Source: Periplaneta americana
Taxonomy: Eukaryota > Arthropoda > Insecta > Blattodea > Blattidae
NCBI RefSeq assembly: GCF_040183065.1
Contig: NC_091117.1
Coordinates: 108,492,001-108,556,000 of the forward strand
Reading direction: 5' to 3'
DNA length: 64,000 bases
In this document: in pieces, positions 1 through 11,515 of the stretch
How positions within the stretch are numbered: the first letter of the stretch is position 1
Layout of the letters: each line of letters starts with the position of its first letter
Translations under genes and position numbers: made by a program
The notes under the pieces: generated by a model
Databases searched by the model: none
What the model was told of the DNA's origin: nothing
What the model saw: only the letters and a program-made list of their open reading frames with translations

Positions 1-78
1 AATTGGAATTGAAAAGGGATCTTCTTTGCCCTGAAAGGGTGAACACTTTTATTACGGACTTTACTGTAGCCTATATTA

Positions 79-938
79 CTAGGGTAACTCCAAAAGTAAT
101 GCATAACATTTGTTTAAAAATTGTATTTTTATCCTACAGCTTTGCTATTTTCACAGAATGTAGATACATCTTTAGGAACAAAGTGTCACTTTTCCACATA
201 ATCCCCGCCCCTTTCAACTGCCTTACATAACCTAGGAACAAGGGCCTGTAGACCAGCACGGTAAAACTCTGGACCAACACGTCTGAGCCATTCTTTAGCA
301 GCGTGCATAAGGGAGTCATCTTCTAACCTCGTTCCGCTTAGAGAAATTTTTGGTTTATTTATTATTTTTATTTTATTAGTTATTTTTGTTATAGTTGGAG
401 TTGCTTTTCAAATTAAATCTTAATCCAACATCGAGGTCGCAAACCCATTTATCAATACTTTACTTAAATTAATACACTTAAACCAAACACAAAAATAAAT
501 CAATTTTATCCTTTAGTTTACCAAAGAGATGTTAATCGCACGGTGCCAGTTCAGGACTGTAAGGCGGATGTTTCAGTGTTGTCTGTCCGAATTTTCTAAT
601 CTGGTCTGTGGTCTTGTGACTGACATATGGCTGTGCATTGTCGTGCATCCCGATGAAGTCGAACACGACTCAGTCGAGCTTGAAGTTTCTTGAGAGTTGC
701 CACATACACGTCAGAATTAATGGTGGTTCCGTGTGGCATGATATCCACAAGCAAGAGTCCTTCTGAATCGAAAAACACAGTAGCCATAACTTTTCCTCCC
801 GAAGGTGCACTTCTGAATTTCTATTTCTTTAGTCAATTTGCATGATGGCACTCCATTGTCTGCCTCTGTCTCCGGTCCAAAATGGTGGAGCCATGTTTCA
901 TCTTCTGTCACAATTCTTGCAAGTAAGTCATCTAGCAC
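79..938 (-). mobile_element. mariner DD34D transposon remnant, 5' truncated
   Basis: Minus-strand pieces of a mariner transposase are readable in several frames. They are the first catalytic block (VTEDETWLHHFGPET, near 890-920), an HDNAQPYVS-like second block, and KHPPYSPELAPCD near 545-575. The last two acidic residues have 34 residues between them, as in mariner DD34D transposases. The C-terminus (AKEWLRRVGPEFYRAG ... GGDYVEK) resumes at 200-330, after an AT-rich insert at about 345-530 that has no counterpart in the family. A mariner-type 3' terminus, CTAGGGTAACTCC, begins next to the TA at 77-78. The N-terminal helix-turn-helix region is missing. Frameshifts are multiple, so this copy is dead. 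Family assignment rests on motif recognition. Confidence 0.85.
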
Positions 939-939
939 T

Positions 940-1736
940 TATCATTGGCACTTAGCATGATAACAAATCAAACAGAAGCTACACTGAACCCACTGCGTCT
1001 CCCTTTTCTTTTTTGTTATCACATCTTATCTTCAGATTTCTAAAATTCGTGTTGTAATACAATTTTTAAAATAGAATAAAATTTAACGCTTAATGCTCAA
1101 CAAAATTTCGCCTCAAACAGTTAAGATTTCTATCAGTAAAGCTAAGCCTATATGGCGACTACAGCTGTATCTAAAATTCCAAAAACATTTCCTAAAATTT
1201 CATGAAGATACAATAAATCTTTGTACAAAATATCATATGCTTACCTTCAGTAATAAGCCTGTAATGTAATTACAAACATCCACAAAATTTGTACGCCTGA
1301 GAAGTCGACGCTAACTTGGTCTCTCCAAACATAAAAGCTCACTGAAGCAGCTACAATAGTCACACAAAGCGTACCTATATTGTTTCTGGAAATTGGACAA
1401 TATATGCAATCCCTTGGCGGAAATTTGAATCTCGTAACACCATTGGTTAATTCACGAAAGAGCAAAGAAAAAGTATCACGAAATAACCACTGCCACGAAA
1501 TTACCAATGTTTACCCTATGTAGTTCATTTTAGCACTAAAGTTTGAGCTGTATTACATTAGCAGTTCTTCCCTGTCCCTTTCCCCACCACCCTCACAGTC
1601 TTCTAGTGTTACTTGGGGCGAACCCTTCTGTTCAATTTTGTCTGTACTATTGTGTTAAAACTGAAGTTCATTAAGTTCAATGTAAAGTGCATGTAAGCAT
1701 ATAGCATTTAATGTGGATAAGTACATTTACAAAGGT
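940..1736. other. No recognisable gene
   Basis: AT-rich sequence. Short open frames on both strands have no family motif, repeat structure or splice context that I can recognise. There is a small GC-richer pyrimidine tract around 1560-1640. Confidence 0.5.
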
Positions 1737-2262
1737 GTGTATAACAGTGGCGTGCATTCTGGGTAGGCTAGGTCTGCTGCGCCTACCTAGACAGACAGGA
1801 AGAAATTTATTAAATTTGTATTTAAAAGTAATACTGTTAATTTAAGAAAGTCTGCAGAGTCCTTAACTAATTTCAGCAAATTTTGGCTTGGCATCCTATT
1901 TTCATTTCCTTTTGGTTGGTACTGTACGTCGCATTTCAATTATTGTCCGCTGTGTGCTCGCTCTCGCGTCATCTTTCGTCACTGGAGAGTTGGGCAGCTC
2001 GGCTTGCTGAGCCTCCCTGGCCCTGCAGTGAGCGTAGTGTTTCCCTTCATAATCAGTACATTAGAACAGCTGGTGCATGCGCCCTGATTTACGTGTCTTG
2101 CCCATTGCCGTAGTACGTTAGGCTGGTAGGCGCTAATGAAAGCGCTTTTGGTGATGAAATTACTGTATTATAGTGTTTATTTGAACTTCTATTGGTAAAG
2201 TGAGTGTGTTATACAGTTTATTTAAACAAAGTGAGGTAAAACTAGTGCGATATTGTTGTAAT

Positions 2263-4578
2263 ATGGCAGAAGATCACTGTATAATTGAACAGATTTTTAA
2301 AAGGACTTTCGGTTGTAGATCATTGAACGAAAAAGTTGAAATTGTAACTGTGGGGGGAAGACCAGTGCCGGCGCTTCCGAACTTTAAGTTTTTACATAAA
2401 GAAAAGAGTAGAGAATATTTACGTTATTTCAATGTGAACCAATATGTGAAAACTAATTAGCTAACAGGATGCAGTCATTATTTTGCTGGCCATGCTTATT
2501 AATTTGTAACGATTTTTTTTAGTAGGTTATTTTACGACGCTTTATCAACAGCTTAGGTTATTTAGTGTCTGAATGAGATGAAGGTGATAATGCCGGTGAA
2601 ATGAGTCCGGGGTCCAACACCGAAAGTTACCCAGCATTTGCTCATATTGGGTTGAGGGAAAACCCCGGAAAAAACCTCAACCAGGTAACTTGCCCCGACC
2701 AGGAATCGAACCCGGGCCACCTGGTTTCGCGGCTAGACGTGCTAACCATTAATTTGTAACGAACAAAGTGTGTGGAACAAAGAGGGTTATAATAATTTAA
2801 ATAATCTCAGCAATGCCATTGTCAAACACGAACGATCGCAATGTCATTTGCGTTCGGTTGTTCAGCTTTCTTGTTTTGGAAGTGTTCGTATTGACACCCA
2901 ACTTGATCAACAATTGAAATCGGATGTGGCGCGTCACAATGAAATGGTGAAGAAGAACAGAGAAATAATGAAAAGCCTAATCGACACAACGTGCTTCTTA
3001 GCCATGCAAGTACTGCCGTTCAGAGGGCATGGCGAAAGTGAAGATTCACTTAACAAAGGCAACTATATAGAATGTTTACATTTGTTGAGCAGCTACGACA
3101 CTACTCTTCGAGAACATGTAGAGTCGTCTACAACATTTAAGGGCACATCAACAGAATTCAAAATGACCTGATAGCTGCTATCAGTGGCGTGTTGATGGAA
3201 TCTATTAAGAATGACATTTCCATGGCCCAGCATGTTGCAGTTATTTTAGATGAAACATCCGATGTAAGCAACAAATCACAACTATCCACCACTCTCAGGT
3301 ATGTCCATGACCAGACAGCACAGGTTCAAAAAACGTTTATTTCCTTCGTTGATGTGAGTGCAGATAGATCCTGTAATGGTTTATTTAATCATGTAATGGA
3401 CATAGTGGGATCTTATGATATTAGAGACAAATTAGTTGGTCAAACATATGACGGTGCGGCAGAGATGGCTGGAGAAATAAATGGACTTAAAACCACAGTT
3501 CAAGACATTTATCCTAGAGCTCTATTTGTTCATTGTTTCAGTCATGTCCTAAATCTAGTCTTATCTCAGTCAGCTATGAGTATTAAGGAGTGCCGGATCT
3601 TTTTTTCAGACATTGAATGGACTAAGTAGCTTCTTCTCCAAGTCTACAAAATGCGCGCATGCTCTTACTGAATATTCCAACAGAATAATTCCAAGAAATG
3701 CACCCACAAGATGAAATTTCTCTTCCAGAATAGTCAATATTGTAAAGGAGAACCGTAAATTGCTGGTGGACTTTTTTAAAAATATACTCAACAACTCATC
3801 AGACTGGGAAAGTGAAACTGTTGCTCTTGCGCGTGGATATTTGTCTTTCCTTTCAGAGTTTGAGACCAAATTTCTTCTAAATGTGTTATCAAAGATCTAT
3901 GCATACATTGACATTCTGTACAACATTCTTCAAACGAAGCATTTGGATATTCTGTATTGTGTAGAAAAGGTTAATGAAACAAAACGTATTGTTCTACATG
4001 AGAGATACAGATTTGATGCATTATGGAGTGATGTTTGTAATGAAGTCGAATGTGAAGAAGTGCCGCGAAAAAGAAAATGCCTGGAAAATGATGTCATAAA
4101 ATACAGGAGAATATTTTTTGAAAAAATAGACAATGTGACAAACCATATTACAGATAGGTTTGGAAATCTCCCTCAGTTGGAATTTATTTCATTGCTTGAT
4201 CCAAACAAATTTCAGTCTTATAAATTAAATTTTCCTAATTCCGCCCTGGATGCGCTGAATGTAAAGCACAGTGCAGTGTTTGATATAGTTCGTCTAAAAA
4301 ATGAATTGACAGTCCTATATTCAATGGAAGAGTTTCGTGGAAAATACCCTCATGAACTGGTGACACATTTAAAATCAAAACAACTCCACACAGAATTTGT
4401 CGAATTGTACAAATTGACCCTACTGGTTTTGACCATACCAAGCACATCTGCATCTGCTGAGAGGTCATTTTCTGCCCTTAAGCGGATTAAATCACTTCAA
4501 AGATCAACTCAAGGGCAAGAAAGATTAAGCAGTTTAGCCTTGATGTCCATTGAGAAGAAAAAGCTGAAAGAAATCTGA
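2263..4578 (+). pseudogene. hAT transposase pseudogene (ZMYM1/DUF4371-like)
   Basis: The likely start is the ATG at 2263 (MAEDHCII). Blocks follow in order. First is a TTF-type zinc-finger-like segment (LTGCSHYF ... CWPCL, then GYNNLNNLSNAI.KHE). Next is the catalytic core with VAVILDETSDVSNKSQ and GQTYDGAAEMAG (about 3190-3630). Last is the C-terminal dimerisation region (LTIPSTSASAERSFSALKRIK, about 4430-4500). Several lesions are visible. A TAG near 2458 replaces an expected Trp codon, and a base is lost just after it. There is a SINE at 2513-2747, a frame change near 3165, a stop at 3627-3629 and a TGA near 3702. These proteins normally cut and paste their own element. This copy cannot. 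Confidence 0.92.
2513..2747 (-). repeat. tRNA-derived SINE (minus), 5' truncated, inside the hAT
   Basis: On the minus strand the unit reads GGTTAGCACGTCTAGCC (A-box region), then CGGGTTCGATTCC (pol III B box). A body rich in CCCCGGACTCATTTC-type sequence follows, then a 3' A-tail, seen as the T run at 2513-2520. A 15-bp target duplication ATTAATTTGTAACGA lies at 2498-2512 and 2748-2762. Compared with the fuller copy at 22256-22521, it lacks about 20 bases of the tRNA-like head. It was copied in by LINE machinery after the host hAT had inserted. Confidence 0.95.
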
Positions 4579-5088
4579 AAATCCCCTACATTCCACAGCG
4601 ATGTCATTGAGGAGTTTTCTAAAAAGGAACGCAGAATGGAGTTCACCTTTAAGTAAATAAGGTATGATTTATTTAATTACCAATTTATTTTATCATTAGT
4701 TTCCGGAAGTTTCTGTTTTCTTACCCTCCTTCTGGCTGCTGCTCTGGTTTAATGTCAGAACTCACTAAAATTATATCAAATTATCAATATGTTCGAGATA
4801 TTGTAAGTTGTATACCTATGTAGCATGCAAACATGAAGAGCCTACCCTAATGCAATAGGTTGTGCACGCCACTGGTGTATAACATTACACCATTAAGTAT
4901 TATAAAGTGTGCAGAAGTGTTTGAAAGAATGAATACAGTAGACATTTTGATTCAAACTCCATTCTCGCGGTTAAAATTAGAAGATAAATTTAAAATTAAA
5001 GCTCTCGGACCTTTTCAAACTAAAAACATTTACGTAAAGATTAATTTTTGGTCCTACATAATTTATCTGTTACGGTAACAATGATTAA

Positions 5089-5232
5089 AGAAGAAAAACT
5101 CGCTCCAGTGCAGGGGATAGAACCTGGGTCCTTAGTTCTATGTACCAAGAGCTCTAACCATTGAGAGAGTGTTTGGTACATAGAACCTAGGACCTGGGTT
5201 CGATCCCCGGTGCCAGAGCGAATTTTTCTGCT
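5089..5232. mobile_element. Small element with tRNA-like inverted repeats (element A)
   Basis: The two halves form an imperfect inverted repeat, and each half reads as a tRNA-like unit. The right half has GGACCTGGGTTCGATCCCCGG, with a B-box core GGTTCGATCCC. The left half is the inverted, more mutated version. Both share the stretch TTGGTACATAGAAC where an anticodon arm would be. TTAA flanks both sides (5085-5088 and 5233-5236), so a TTAA or a TA duplication fits. The same design recurs at 45401-45716. No transposase is encoded, so it must have been moved in trans. Confidence 0.75.
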
Positions 5233-5249
5233 TTAATAAATATTGTTCT

Positions 5250-5919
5250 GAATGGTTTGAAAAGAAGGAATGATTAACGGCATGTGAGAAACGAAAATCA
5301 TTATATTGTTTTTGTCTGTTTTTTGGGGACGAAACTCTGTGTACTAATAAGGGGTGTACAGATTTAAAGCATTTTTGTCTGAGAGAGTAAAATCACATGA
5401 GAATTCTACAACACACATTAACAATGCTATAGCATATAAAACTTTAGGTGTTGTGTCAATTCAAAAGAAGTGTGTGACATCATATGTCAAATAATTGACA
5501 GATTCGGGAATATTTTTCTGCATTTTCGACGTTTATCCCAAAAAATTCCCTATTTATTGTGATAATTTTCCTGAGTCATTACTTCAAACCATTATTACAC
5601 AATACAATATGCTGAAAAAGGAAATACTTAGAAATGAACCAAGTGCATTGTACTCTAATACCATATTCAGGAACGTATCTACTTCTAGTGCGTTATGTTG
5701 TTACTCTATGAAAATGACCTTAAAGACACACTCCAGGAAATAACAAAGTTGTTGGAAATAGTTCTTGTGACCCCTGTGGCTACTGCTGAAGCAGAGTGCT
5801 GTTTCAGCACCCTTAAATGCATAAAAACTTTTTTGAGAAACACGGACACAAGAAAGGTTAAACTCACTGGCTGTTCTTTCTATTCACAAGGACTACATTC
5901 ACAAAGTAACGAACTATAA
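5250..5919 (+). pseudogene. hAT transposase fragment, internally deleted
   Basis: A short upstream part resembles the N-terminal zinc-finger neighbourhood (SHENSTTHINNAIAYKTLG near 5395-5450). Downstream is the conserved hAT C-terminal dimerisation motif: LLEIVLVTPVATAEAECCFSTLKCIK in a frame covering about 5748-5828, preceded by LLQTIITQYNMLKKEIL. The catalytic middle is missing and two frames are used. This is a different hAT lineage from 1745-4874, judging from the C-terminal motif. Confidence 0.8.
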
Positions 5920-6040
5920 CTCGAAAGTGATTGATAAATTTGAGCATGAGAACAATAGAAAAGCAGCATAGCTATACAAATAATGTAAGTTTGTTAATTT
6001 AACTTGATTATTGTTTTATTAATTATTATGCATGTACTAA

Positions 6041-6405
6041 CCCTTGTTTGAGAATAAGGTGCTTAGGAAAATATTTGGGGCTAAGAGGGATGAAGTTACA
6101 GGAGAATGGAGAAAGTTACACAATGCAGAACTGCACGCATTGCATTCTTCACCTGACATAATTAGGAACATTAAATCCAGACATTTGAGATGGGCAGGGC
6201 ATGTAGCACGTATGGGCGAATCCAGAAGTACATAGAGAGTGTTAGTTGGGAGGCCAAGACGTAGATGGGAGGATAATATTAAAATGGATTTGAGGGAGGT
6301 GGGATATGATAGTAAGGACTGGATTAATCTTGCTCAGGATAGGGACTGATGGCGGGCTTATGTGAGGGCGGCAATGAAACTCCAAGTTCTTTACAAGCCA
6401 TAAGT
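6041..6405 (+). pseudogene. LINE 3'-terminal ORF fragment
   Basis: Encodes FENKVLRKIFGAKRDEVTGE, LHNAELHALHSSPDIIRNIKSRHLRWAGHVARMGES, then RRRWEDNIKMDLREVGYDSKDWINLAQDRD. This is the C-terminus downstream of the reverse transcriptase in an abundant non-LTR retrotransposon. A stop interrupts MGESRST*RVLVGR. It ends in TAAGTAAGTA after the last codons. Related copies lie at 13425-13660, 41340-42310 and 43260-43870. Confidence 0.88.
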
Positions 6406-6800
6406 AAGTAAGTACTAACCATTGTGTATAAATATTTTAATTATTTTTTAATCTGGCCCCACCTAGTCTAGAACTCATGAGCCGCCACTGATATGTAGAA
6501 GAAAAAATATTCTGAGCTCACAGCCTTTTATAATAGTTACAGATCTGTGTTTCAACACAGAATTTAACATGGATTGTAAGAAAATCAACTACTGTATTAC
6601 CTGATTAAACAAAAAAAATAATTTACAGTGGATTTCTTTTCAATGTGGTGTAAAGATAAATGAAACAACAGACTTTTTGGCAAAAAGGGCACTGAAATTT
6701 TACAGTCATCTAATAACACTATTTCTTTTTTTCATACTTATTTAATATTTTGCAAAATAAATTGTTGTGCATTACTTTCAGATCCTCCCTCGGATTTTAG

Positions 6801-8530
6801 ATGCCACACAGTAAGACTGGAGTGAAACAGCCCGAAAGAACCAAAGAAGATATTCAGCTTCTGATCAAGGCAGCTAATGCAGTTTTAAGAAAGGAAATGA
6901 CATTTAAAAAAGCATCAACCTTGTATCAGGTACCAAAGTCAACACTTTCTCGACATCTGATTAAGCATGCTGCTAAAAAGACTGACTTGAATTCAGAAGA
7001 TGATGTGCCAGAATTTGTGCATGAAGGAACAAGTAAGGTTTGCAGGCTTTTAATGATGAAGAAGAGACTGCTCTTGTTTCTTACCTAATACATGCATATA
7101 GAATTCATTATGAAATCTCTTACTTACGATTTTGCAGTCACAAAAAATAACATGCATCCACCATCCTGGGATATAAATAAGGCAGCTTGTAAGCACTTTT
7201 ACGAAACATTTATGGACTGGCGCAAAGACAAAATATCATTAAGAAAACCAGAATCTACCAGCTTAGCCAGATCTACTGGATATTAAGTATCAGGAAGTAA
7301 TGGAGAAATATCACTTCTCACCTGAGAATATCTATAATATAGATAATCTATAGATGATTATAGTATCTGTTCCTGGAAGAGTTGTTACACGGAAAGGTGT
7401 GAAGTAAGTAGGAGAAATGACACCAGGGGAAAGAGGAAGCAATATTACCATTATCAGCTGCAGTAATGCTACTGACAACTCAGATTAAAATTTTAATTTT
7501 CGCGATGCAATGTTGAAAGATGCATTACCTGGGACCAGTGGCTAGGAACATGCATCTGGCTAGTAGAATGAGAAGTTTTTGAGGTTTTTAAACATGTCAT
7601 TTCTCACATAAAGCCAAGAGTAGTCTATCTTACTTTTATTTGATAACCATATTACAATTGAAGAGATCACTCTAGATTAGGATTCAGGAATTGTTATGCT
7701 GACTTTTCCACCACACACCAGTCACAAGCTGTAACCACTTGACCGAACTGTTTTTGGATCTTTCAAAAGGAACCACAAAACTGCATGTGATGAGTGGAAC
7801 TGTTTTTGGATCTTTCAAAAAGAACCACAAAACTGCATGTGATGAGTGGATAAGAAGTCATGGAGGCAAATAACTGACAATATATGGTGCTGCAGAATGT
7901 ATTGGGAAAGTCTATGCATTATCTCTTACTCCAGTGAATATTCAAACTGGGTTCAGAGTTTCTGATATACAGCCTATTAACCAAAGCATACTTATCATCA
8001 CCAGTGACTGATCAACCCCTTATTTAATCTGCTACTCCTACTCCTGGTACATCATCGACAAGTAATAAAATTGTTGACACTAGAAGATTTTTGCCATTTC
8101 TCCTGAAGATGTCCATTCACACCCAAAGGCTGCTCCATGAGTTTTACACTGTGGTGACAGAAAACCAGAACAATGCCGAATACTGATACTTCTGAGAAGA
8201 GAGCAATTGAGGAAACTGCAGCTTTAAGTCTGCAGCAGTGTAAAGAATCTGTACATACAAAAAAAAACTAATAGTCGGCCCATAACAACCCTCACGGAAC
8301 ACCTGCAGAAGACTCATAACAGATGACAATTCCACATCTGGAGACGAGGTCTTGTCAGAAAGTGATACATAAGAACCATCTCCTCTCACAAATCAAACAA
8401 AACTAGTGGATAAAAAAACATACCCTGAATCTCACTGCTGAGATAATAAAACTGATGTCAAGAGTGATGAACTAACTGTTCAGTATTTGAAGCATTCAGC
8501 ATCTTGAAATAAATCTCATCACCATGATTT
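6801..8530 (+). pseudogene. pogo-like transposase pseudogene A
   Basis: It starts at the ATG at 6801 (MPHSKTGVKQPE) with a pipsqueak/CENP-B-type helix-turn-helix (FKKASTLYQVPKSTLSRHLIKH). The reading then breaks down. A later frame gives LTFPPHTSHKL, a stop, then PLDRTVFGSFK near 7700-7770, which matches the last catalytic block of pogo/jerky transposases. GFRVSDIQPINQS and PGTSSTSNKIVDTRRF follow near 7950-8090. A 52-bp tandem duplication at 7746-7849 adds to the damage. These proteins bind transposon ends and catalyse TA-targeted movement. Here at least five stops or shifts make that impossible. Confidence 0.82.
7746..7849. repeat. 52-bp tandem duplication
   Basis: Two adjacent 52-bp units (7746-7797 and 7798-7849), each starting AACTGTTTTTGGATC, differ at one base. 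They lie in the last catalytic block of the pogo-like pseudogene. The near identity means the duplication is younger than most of the decay around it. Confidence 0.95.
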
Positions 8531-8812
8531 GAAACACTGATATTCTAACAAGTGATGTTTTATTAAAATCACCAAAGCCTGTAGCAGCTGGTGGAACAAA
8601 ACAGTGACGCATGCTATTGCAATTTCATGTAACCAGTTTTGCTCAATACAACATAGAGTACACATAAAACGTAGTATTTTCTTTTTCTTTATATTTTAGT
8701 ATTGAATGTCTCTCTCTTTATATTGTAATTTTAAATATCTTAACTGGGGTTTCTTTTCATTCAAATACAGTAATAATGAGGATTTAGAGCTATCCCGAAT
8801 AGTGCTGATTCG
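8531..8812. other. 3' flank of the pogo-like pseudogene
   Basis: AT-rich sequence that may include the untranslated end of the pogo-like element. No terminal repeat or ORF could be fixed. Confidence 0.3.
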
Positions 8813-9782
8813 TTATAACTAGACACCGGAAGTTAAGGCACTAAAAATGGTATTTTACGCACCTAAAAAGGCTCTAAAAACAACAAAAATAGGGCAATAA
8901 AAGGCACTGAAATTATATTGAATCACCCATAATTCATAAACATCCATAAGACCATAAGTAACTTAACGAAGTACACTGGAAAAGTAGTTTCTCTGTTCTA
9001 TAGACTTGTTTCACTTGTACTTATTCATCCACAACTTCACGTCCATAGTAATTTGAGTTACAATAAACAACCAACTTTTAAAGATTAACACACAAACTTC
9101 TGTCACATTTATTGGACAAAATCAGTGTGACGATGATTAATGTAACAATAATGAGACGTCGGTAGAGCCACGAAGTCCTAACATCGTCTTTGTCCACCAC
9201 AAATTATGGTTGGACTCACCGGGATTCGAAACAGGGTTATCAGCATGGAAATCCAATGCTTCATCTATTCGACTAATAACTGATGTTTGTTGTTGTTTAG
9301 TCAACTGTACGAGGACAGGTTTGAACCTCACAAGTGACACCAATAAGGCATCACTCATGAGGCAACTAAGCCAGGAATTAATGGGTAGGTCAGTTCTGGA
9401 GTCAAGTAGCAGTGCTGGGTAAGGACAAGGTCGATTCCGGAGTAAGCAAAACAACAACACTGCATTGCACCAGGGTGTCCTACATCTATAGCTACTATAA
9501 GAACTACAATTTCCTTAGTTTCGAACGCAGAAATAAATGCAGTATTGTTAAGTGAATAGTCATATAAAGAAAAAGGCAAAAAAGGTACATATAAAAGCAA
9601 GAAATGGGCAAAAAAAAAAGTACATATTAAAGTAAAAAACGTGGAAACGGCAAAAAAAGGCAAGATCAAACTTCATCAGAATGCTTCATTTTTCATGATT
9701 CATGCACATTACTAAAAGCCTTTAAATATGAATATTCAAAATAAAATAGGAATTTTCCTAAACATCCGATGTCTAGCTATAA
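8813..9782. mobile_element. Unclassified non-autonomous element with imperfect inverted ends
   Basis: TTATAACTAGACACCGGAAG at 8813-8832 is the inverse of the sequence at 9763-9782, with a few mismatches, and the match continues inward for several bases. Flanking A-rich subterminal blocks contain GGCACTAAAA and GGCAAAAAAGG motifs. No transposase is present. No convincing target duplication was found, so the superfamily is open. A second repeat (9284-9460) and a minus-strand tRNA-like B box (GTTTCGAATCCC, complement of 9224-9235) lie inside. Confidence 0.45.
9284..9460 (+). repeat. Dispersed repeat, TTAGTCAACTG family
   Basis: Begins GTTTGTTGTTGTTTAGTCAACTG and ends GCAAAACAACAACAC, so its ends are loosely inverted copies. 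The middle reads ACAGGTTTGAACCTCACAAG. A second, minus-strand copy of the core is at 61174-61245. The two copies define a dispersed family. Whether it is a MITE or a SINE tail is unresolved. Confidence 0.55.
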
Positions 9783-10099
9783 TGCGGTTTTATTATTTTT
9801 TAAATTTTTTACGTTATTATTTATAACAACAATGTTCAAAACATCACGGTAACATACAATTTCATAATATAAAATATGCACATCATCGATAACATTCTAC
9901 AACAATCGATTTTTATACATTCGCGATATGTAGAGAAATATCAAATTTCAGTATAATCAAAAGGTATTCGATTGTTTTATATTGAACATGATCATAATTA
10001 TCGAATGCACAGATTCATATATAACTTCCTATTTATATATTAGCGCGATCATTATTCTTGTTGTGTGGGTTAAAGAAATTACCTACTGTAAGTGAAAAT
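9783..10099. other. AT-rich spacer
   Basis: Very AT-rich, with no ORF, repeat pair or motif that I can support. Confidence 0.4.
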
Positions 10100-11515
10100 G
10101 TCGTGAAGAGATCTGCGGGTAGTTCTGATGGTATAAATAAAAAGATACTCGGAAAAGCATCTCAATTTAAACAAAAATTAACATCATTAGATGCATAAAT
10201 GCAGGCGAGTGACAGTCATTTAAAAGCATGTTAATCAAGTGTACACTTGTGTTACAGACAAAACGTTTCATACAATTACAGAATTTTTTCTTTATTATGC
10301 AGTGTGTCTACACTTAAGTTCTTTGGTGAATTGAATGTTTTCTTACTTTAACTAGGCAATTGTTAATTAATTACGAATCACTGTTTCTTATAAAACAGGT
10401 AAAACAGGTGAGTGACAGAGTACTGTGGCCCATAATTTTGGATTGGCTGGTTTCACAGCGAGAACAATCCTAGCAAATGCAAACAAAATAAAGACTACAA
10501 TCCAGTCGACAACACCTCTGCCACAAAAGTAAAGTGGTCAAGAAGTGTTGTGTAATGGAGAAGATGTGGATTGAAGACCATTCAGTCAAGCAGTCATCAT
10601 GGGAAAGGCAAAAAAGCCATGCCAGGAACTCAGGAACATTCATGATCCAGAGTCATCAGATTCATTCAATGTTAGCTGAGGATGGTTCAACAGGTACAAG
10701 TGCCGCAGTAACTTGCACTGTGTTAGTATCTGTGGAGAACCTGTCAGTGCTGATAAAGAGTCTGCTGCCCTATTTAAGAACAGAACACACTGGCAGCAAT
10801 TACTGAAGATAAGGATTACCGACCAGAACTCTTTTTAATGTAGATGAGACGGGACTTAACTGGAAAAGAATGCCTTCCAGAACTTTTACATCAACAGACG
10901 AAAAACATACATCAGGGTACAAGGCTGCCAAGGACCGTCTCACCATCCTATTGTATAGTTGATCCATGTTGTTGTTAAAACTAGCAAAACGATGAAGGAT
11001 TTCTGGAAAGGCTACAACATAAAGGATGCTGTGGATAATGTTGCAACATCATGAAATGAAGTTAGCATTTCCTGCGTGAAAGGGGCTTGGAAAAAAGTAT
11101 GGCCTGATATCTCTGAAGAGTTCTATAGCTTCGACCTGGAGGAACACGTTGTCATGGAGGAGATTGTATCCACAGCAAACAAAGTTGGTTTCCAAGATGT
11201 AGAAAGACCTGCTCAAATCCCATAGCGAAACTATGTCTGTATATGATCTTCTGGAGATGAATCAAACCCAGATTCAGGATGAAGATGGCAGTTCCAATGA
11301 TGACCCTCCTGTCCAGAGAATCCTGACAAGAAAAACTGTCAGAAAATCTGGACAAAATCTCAGAGGCATTGGGAAGCTCTCCAAGAAAATGACCCTGACT
11401 GGGAACATAGCTCTGCAGTGAAAAGAAATGTTCTGAATTCCCTCTCTTGTTACAGTGACATTTTGAAAGAGAAAAAGCCCAGGAGAAGCAGATGACAATT
11501 GATTCATTTTTAAAT
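10100..11515 (+). pseudogene. Tigger/jerky-like (pogo superfamily) transposase pseudogene B
   Basis: An N-terminal scrap (VKRSAGSSDGINKK, 10097-10140) and a helix-turn-helix remnant (FGLAGFTARTILANANKIK, near 10440) precede the catalytic start NVDETGLNWKRMPSRTF (about 10838-10890). Then come SGYKAAKDRLTILL and the C-terminal part WKGYNIKDAVDNVATS.NEVSISCVKGAWKKVWPDISEEF (about 11000-11125). An acidic tail follows (LLEMNQTQIQDEDGSSNDD). The order matches Tigger/CENP-B-like transposases. The segment between the first and second catalytic residues is mostly lost, and stops are frequent. It is distinct from pseudogene A. Confidence 0.85.

Larger units (their letters stand above)
1745..4874 (+). 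mobile_element. Complete but inactive hAT transposon with 8-bp target duplication
   Basis: Perfect 12-bp terminal inverted repeats, CAGTGGCGTGCA at 1745-1756 and its complement at 4863-4874, are flanked by identical 8-bp duplications GTGTATAA (1737-1744 and 4875-4882). An 8-bp duplication and CAG-type ends are the hAT signature. The interior carries a ZMYM1-like, DUF4371-type hAT transposase pseudogene and a later SINE insertion. Total length is 3130 bp including that 235-bp SINE. Confidence 0.96.

Noticed and set aside
3..319. Short ORFs at the window start on both strands
   Set aside because: They overlap the mariner 3' end. Only the minus-strand transposase reading has family similarity.
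1883..2113. 76-codon ORF in the 5' part of the hAT
   Set aside because: Lies in the untranslated leader, before the recognisable start of the transposase. No motif.
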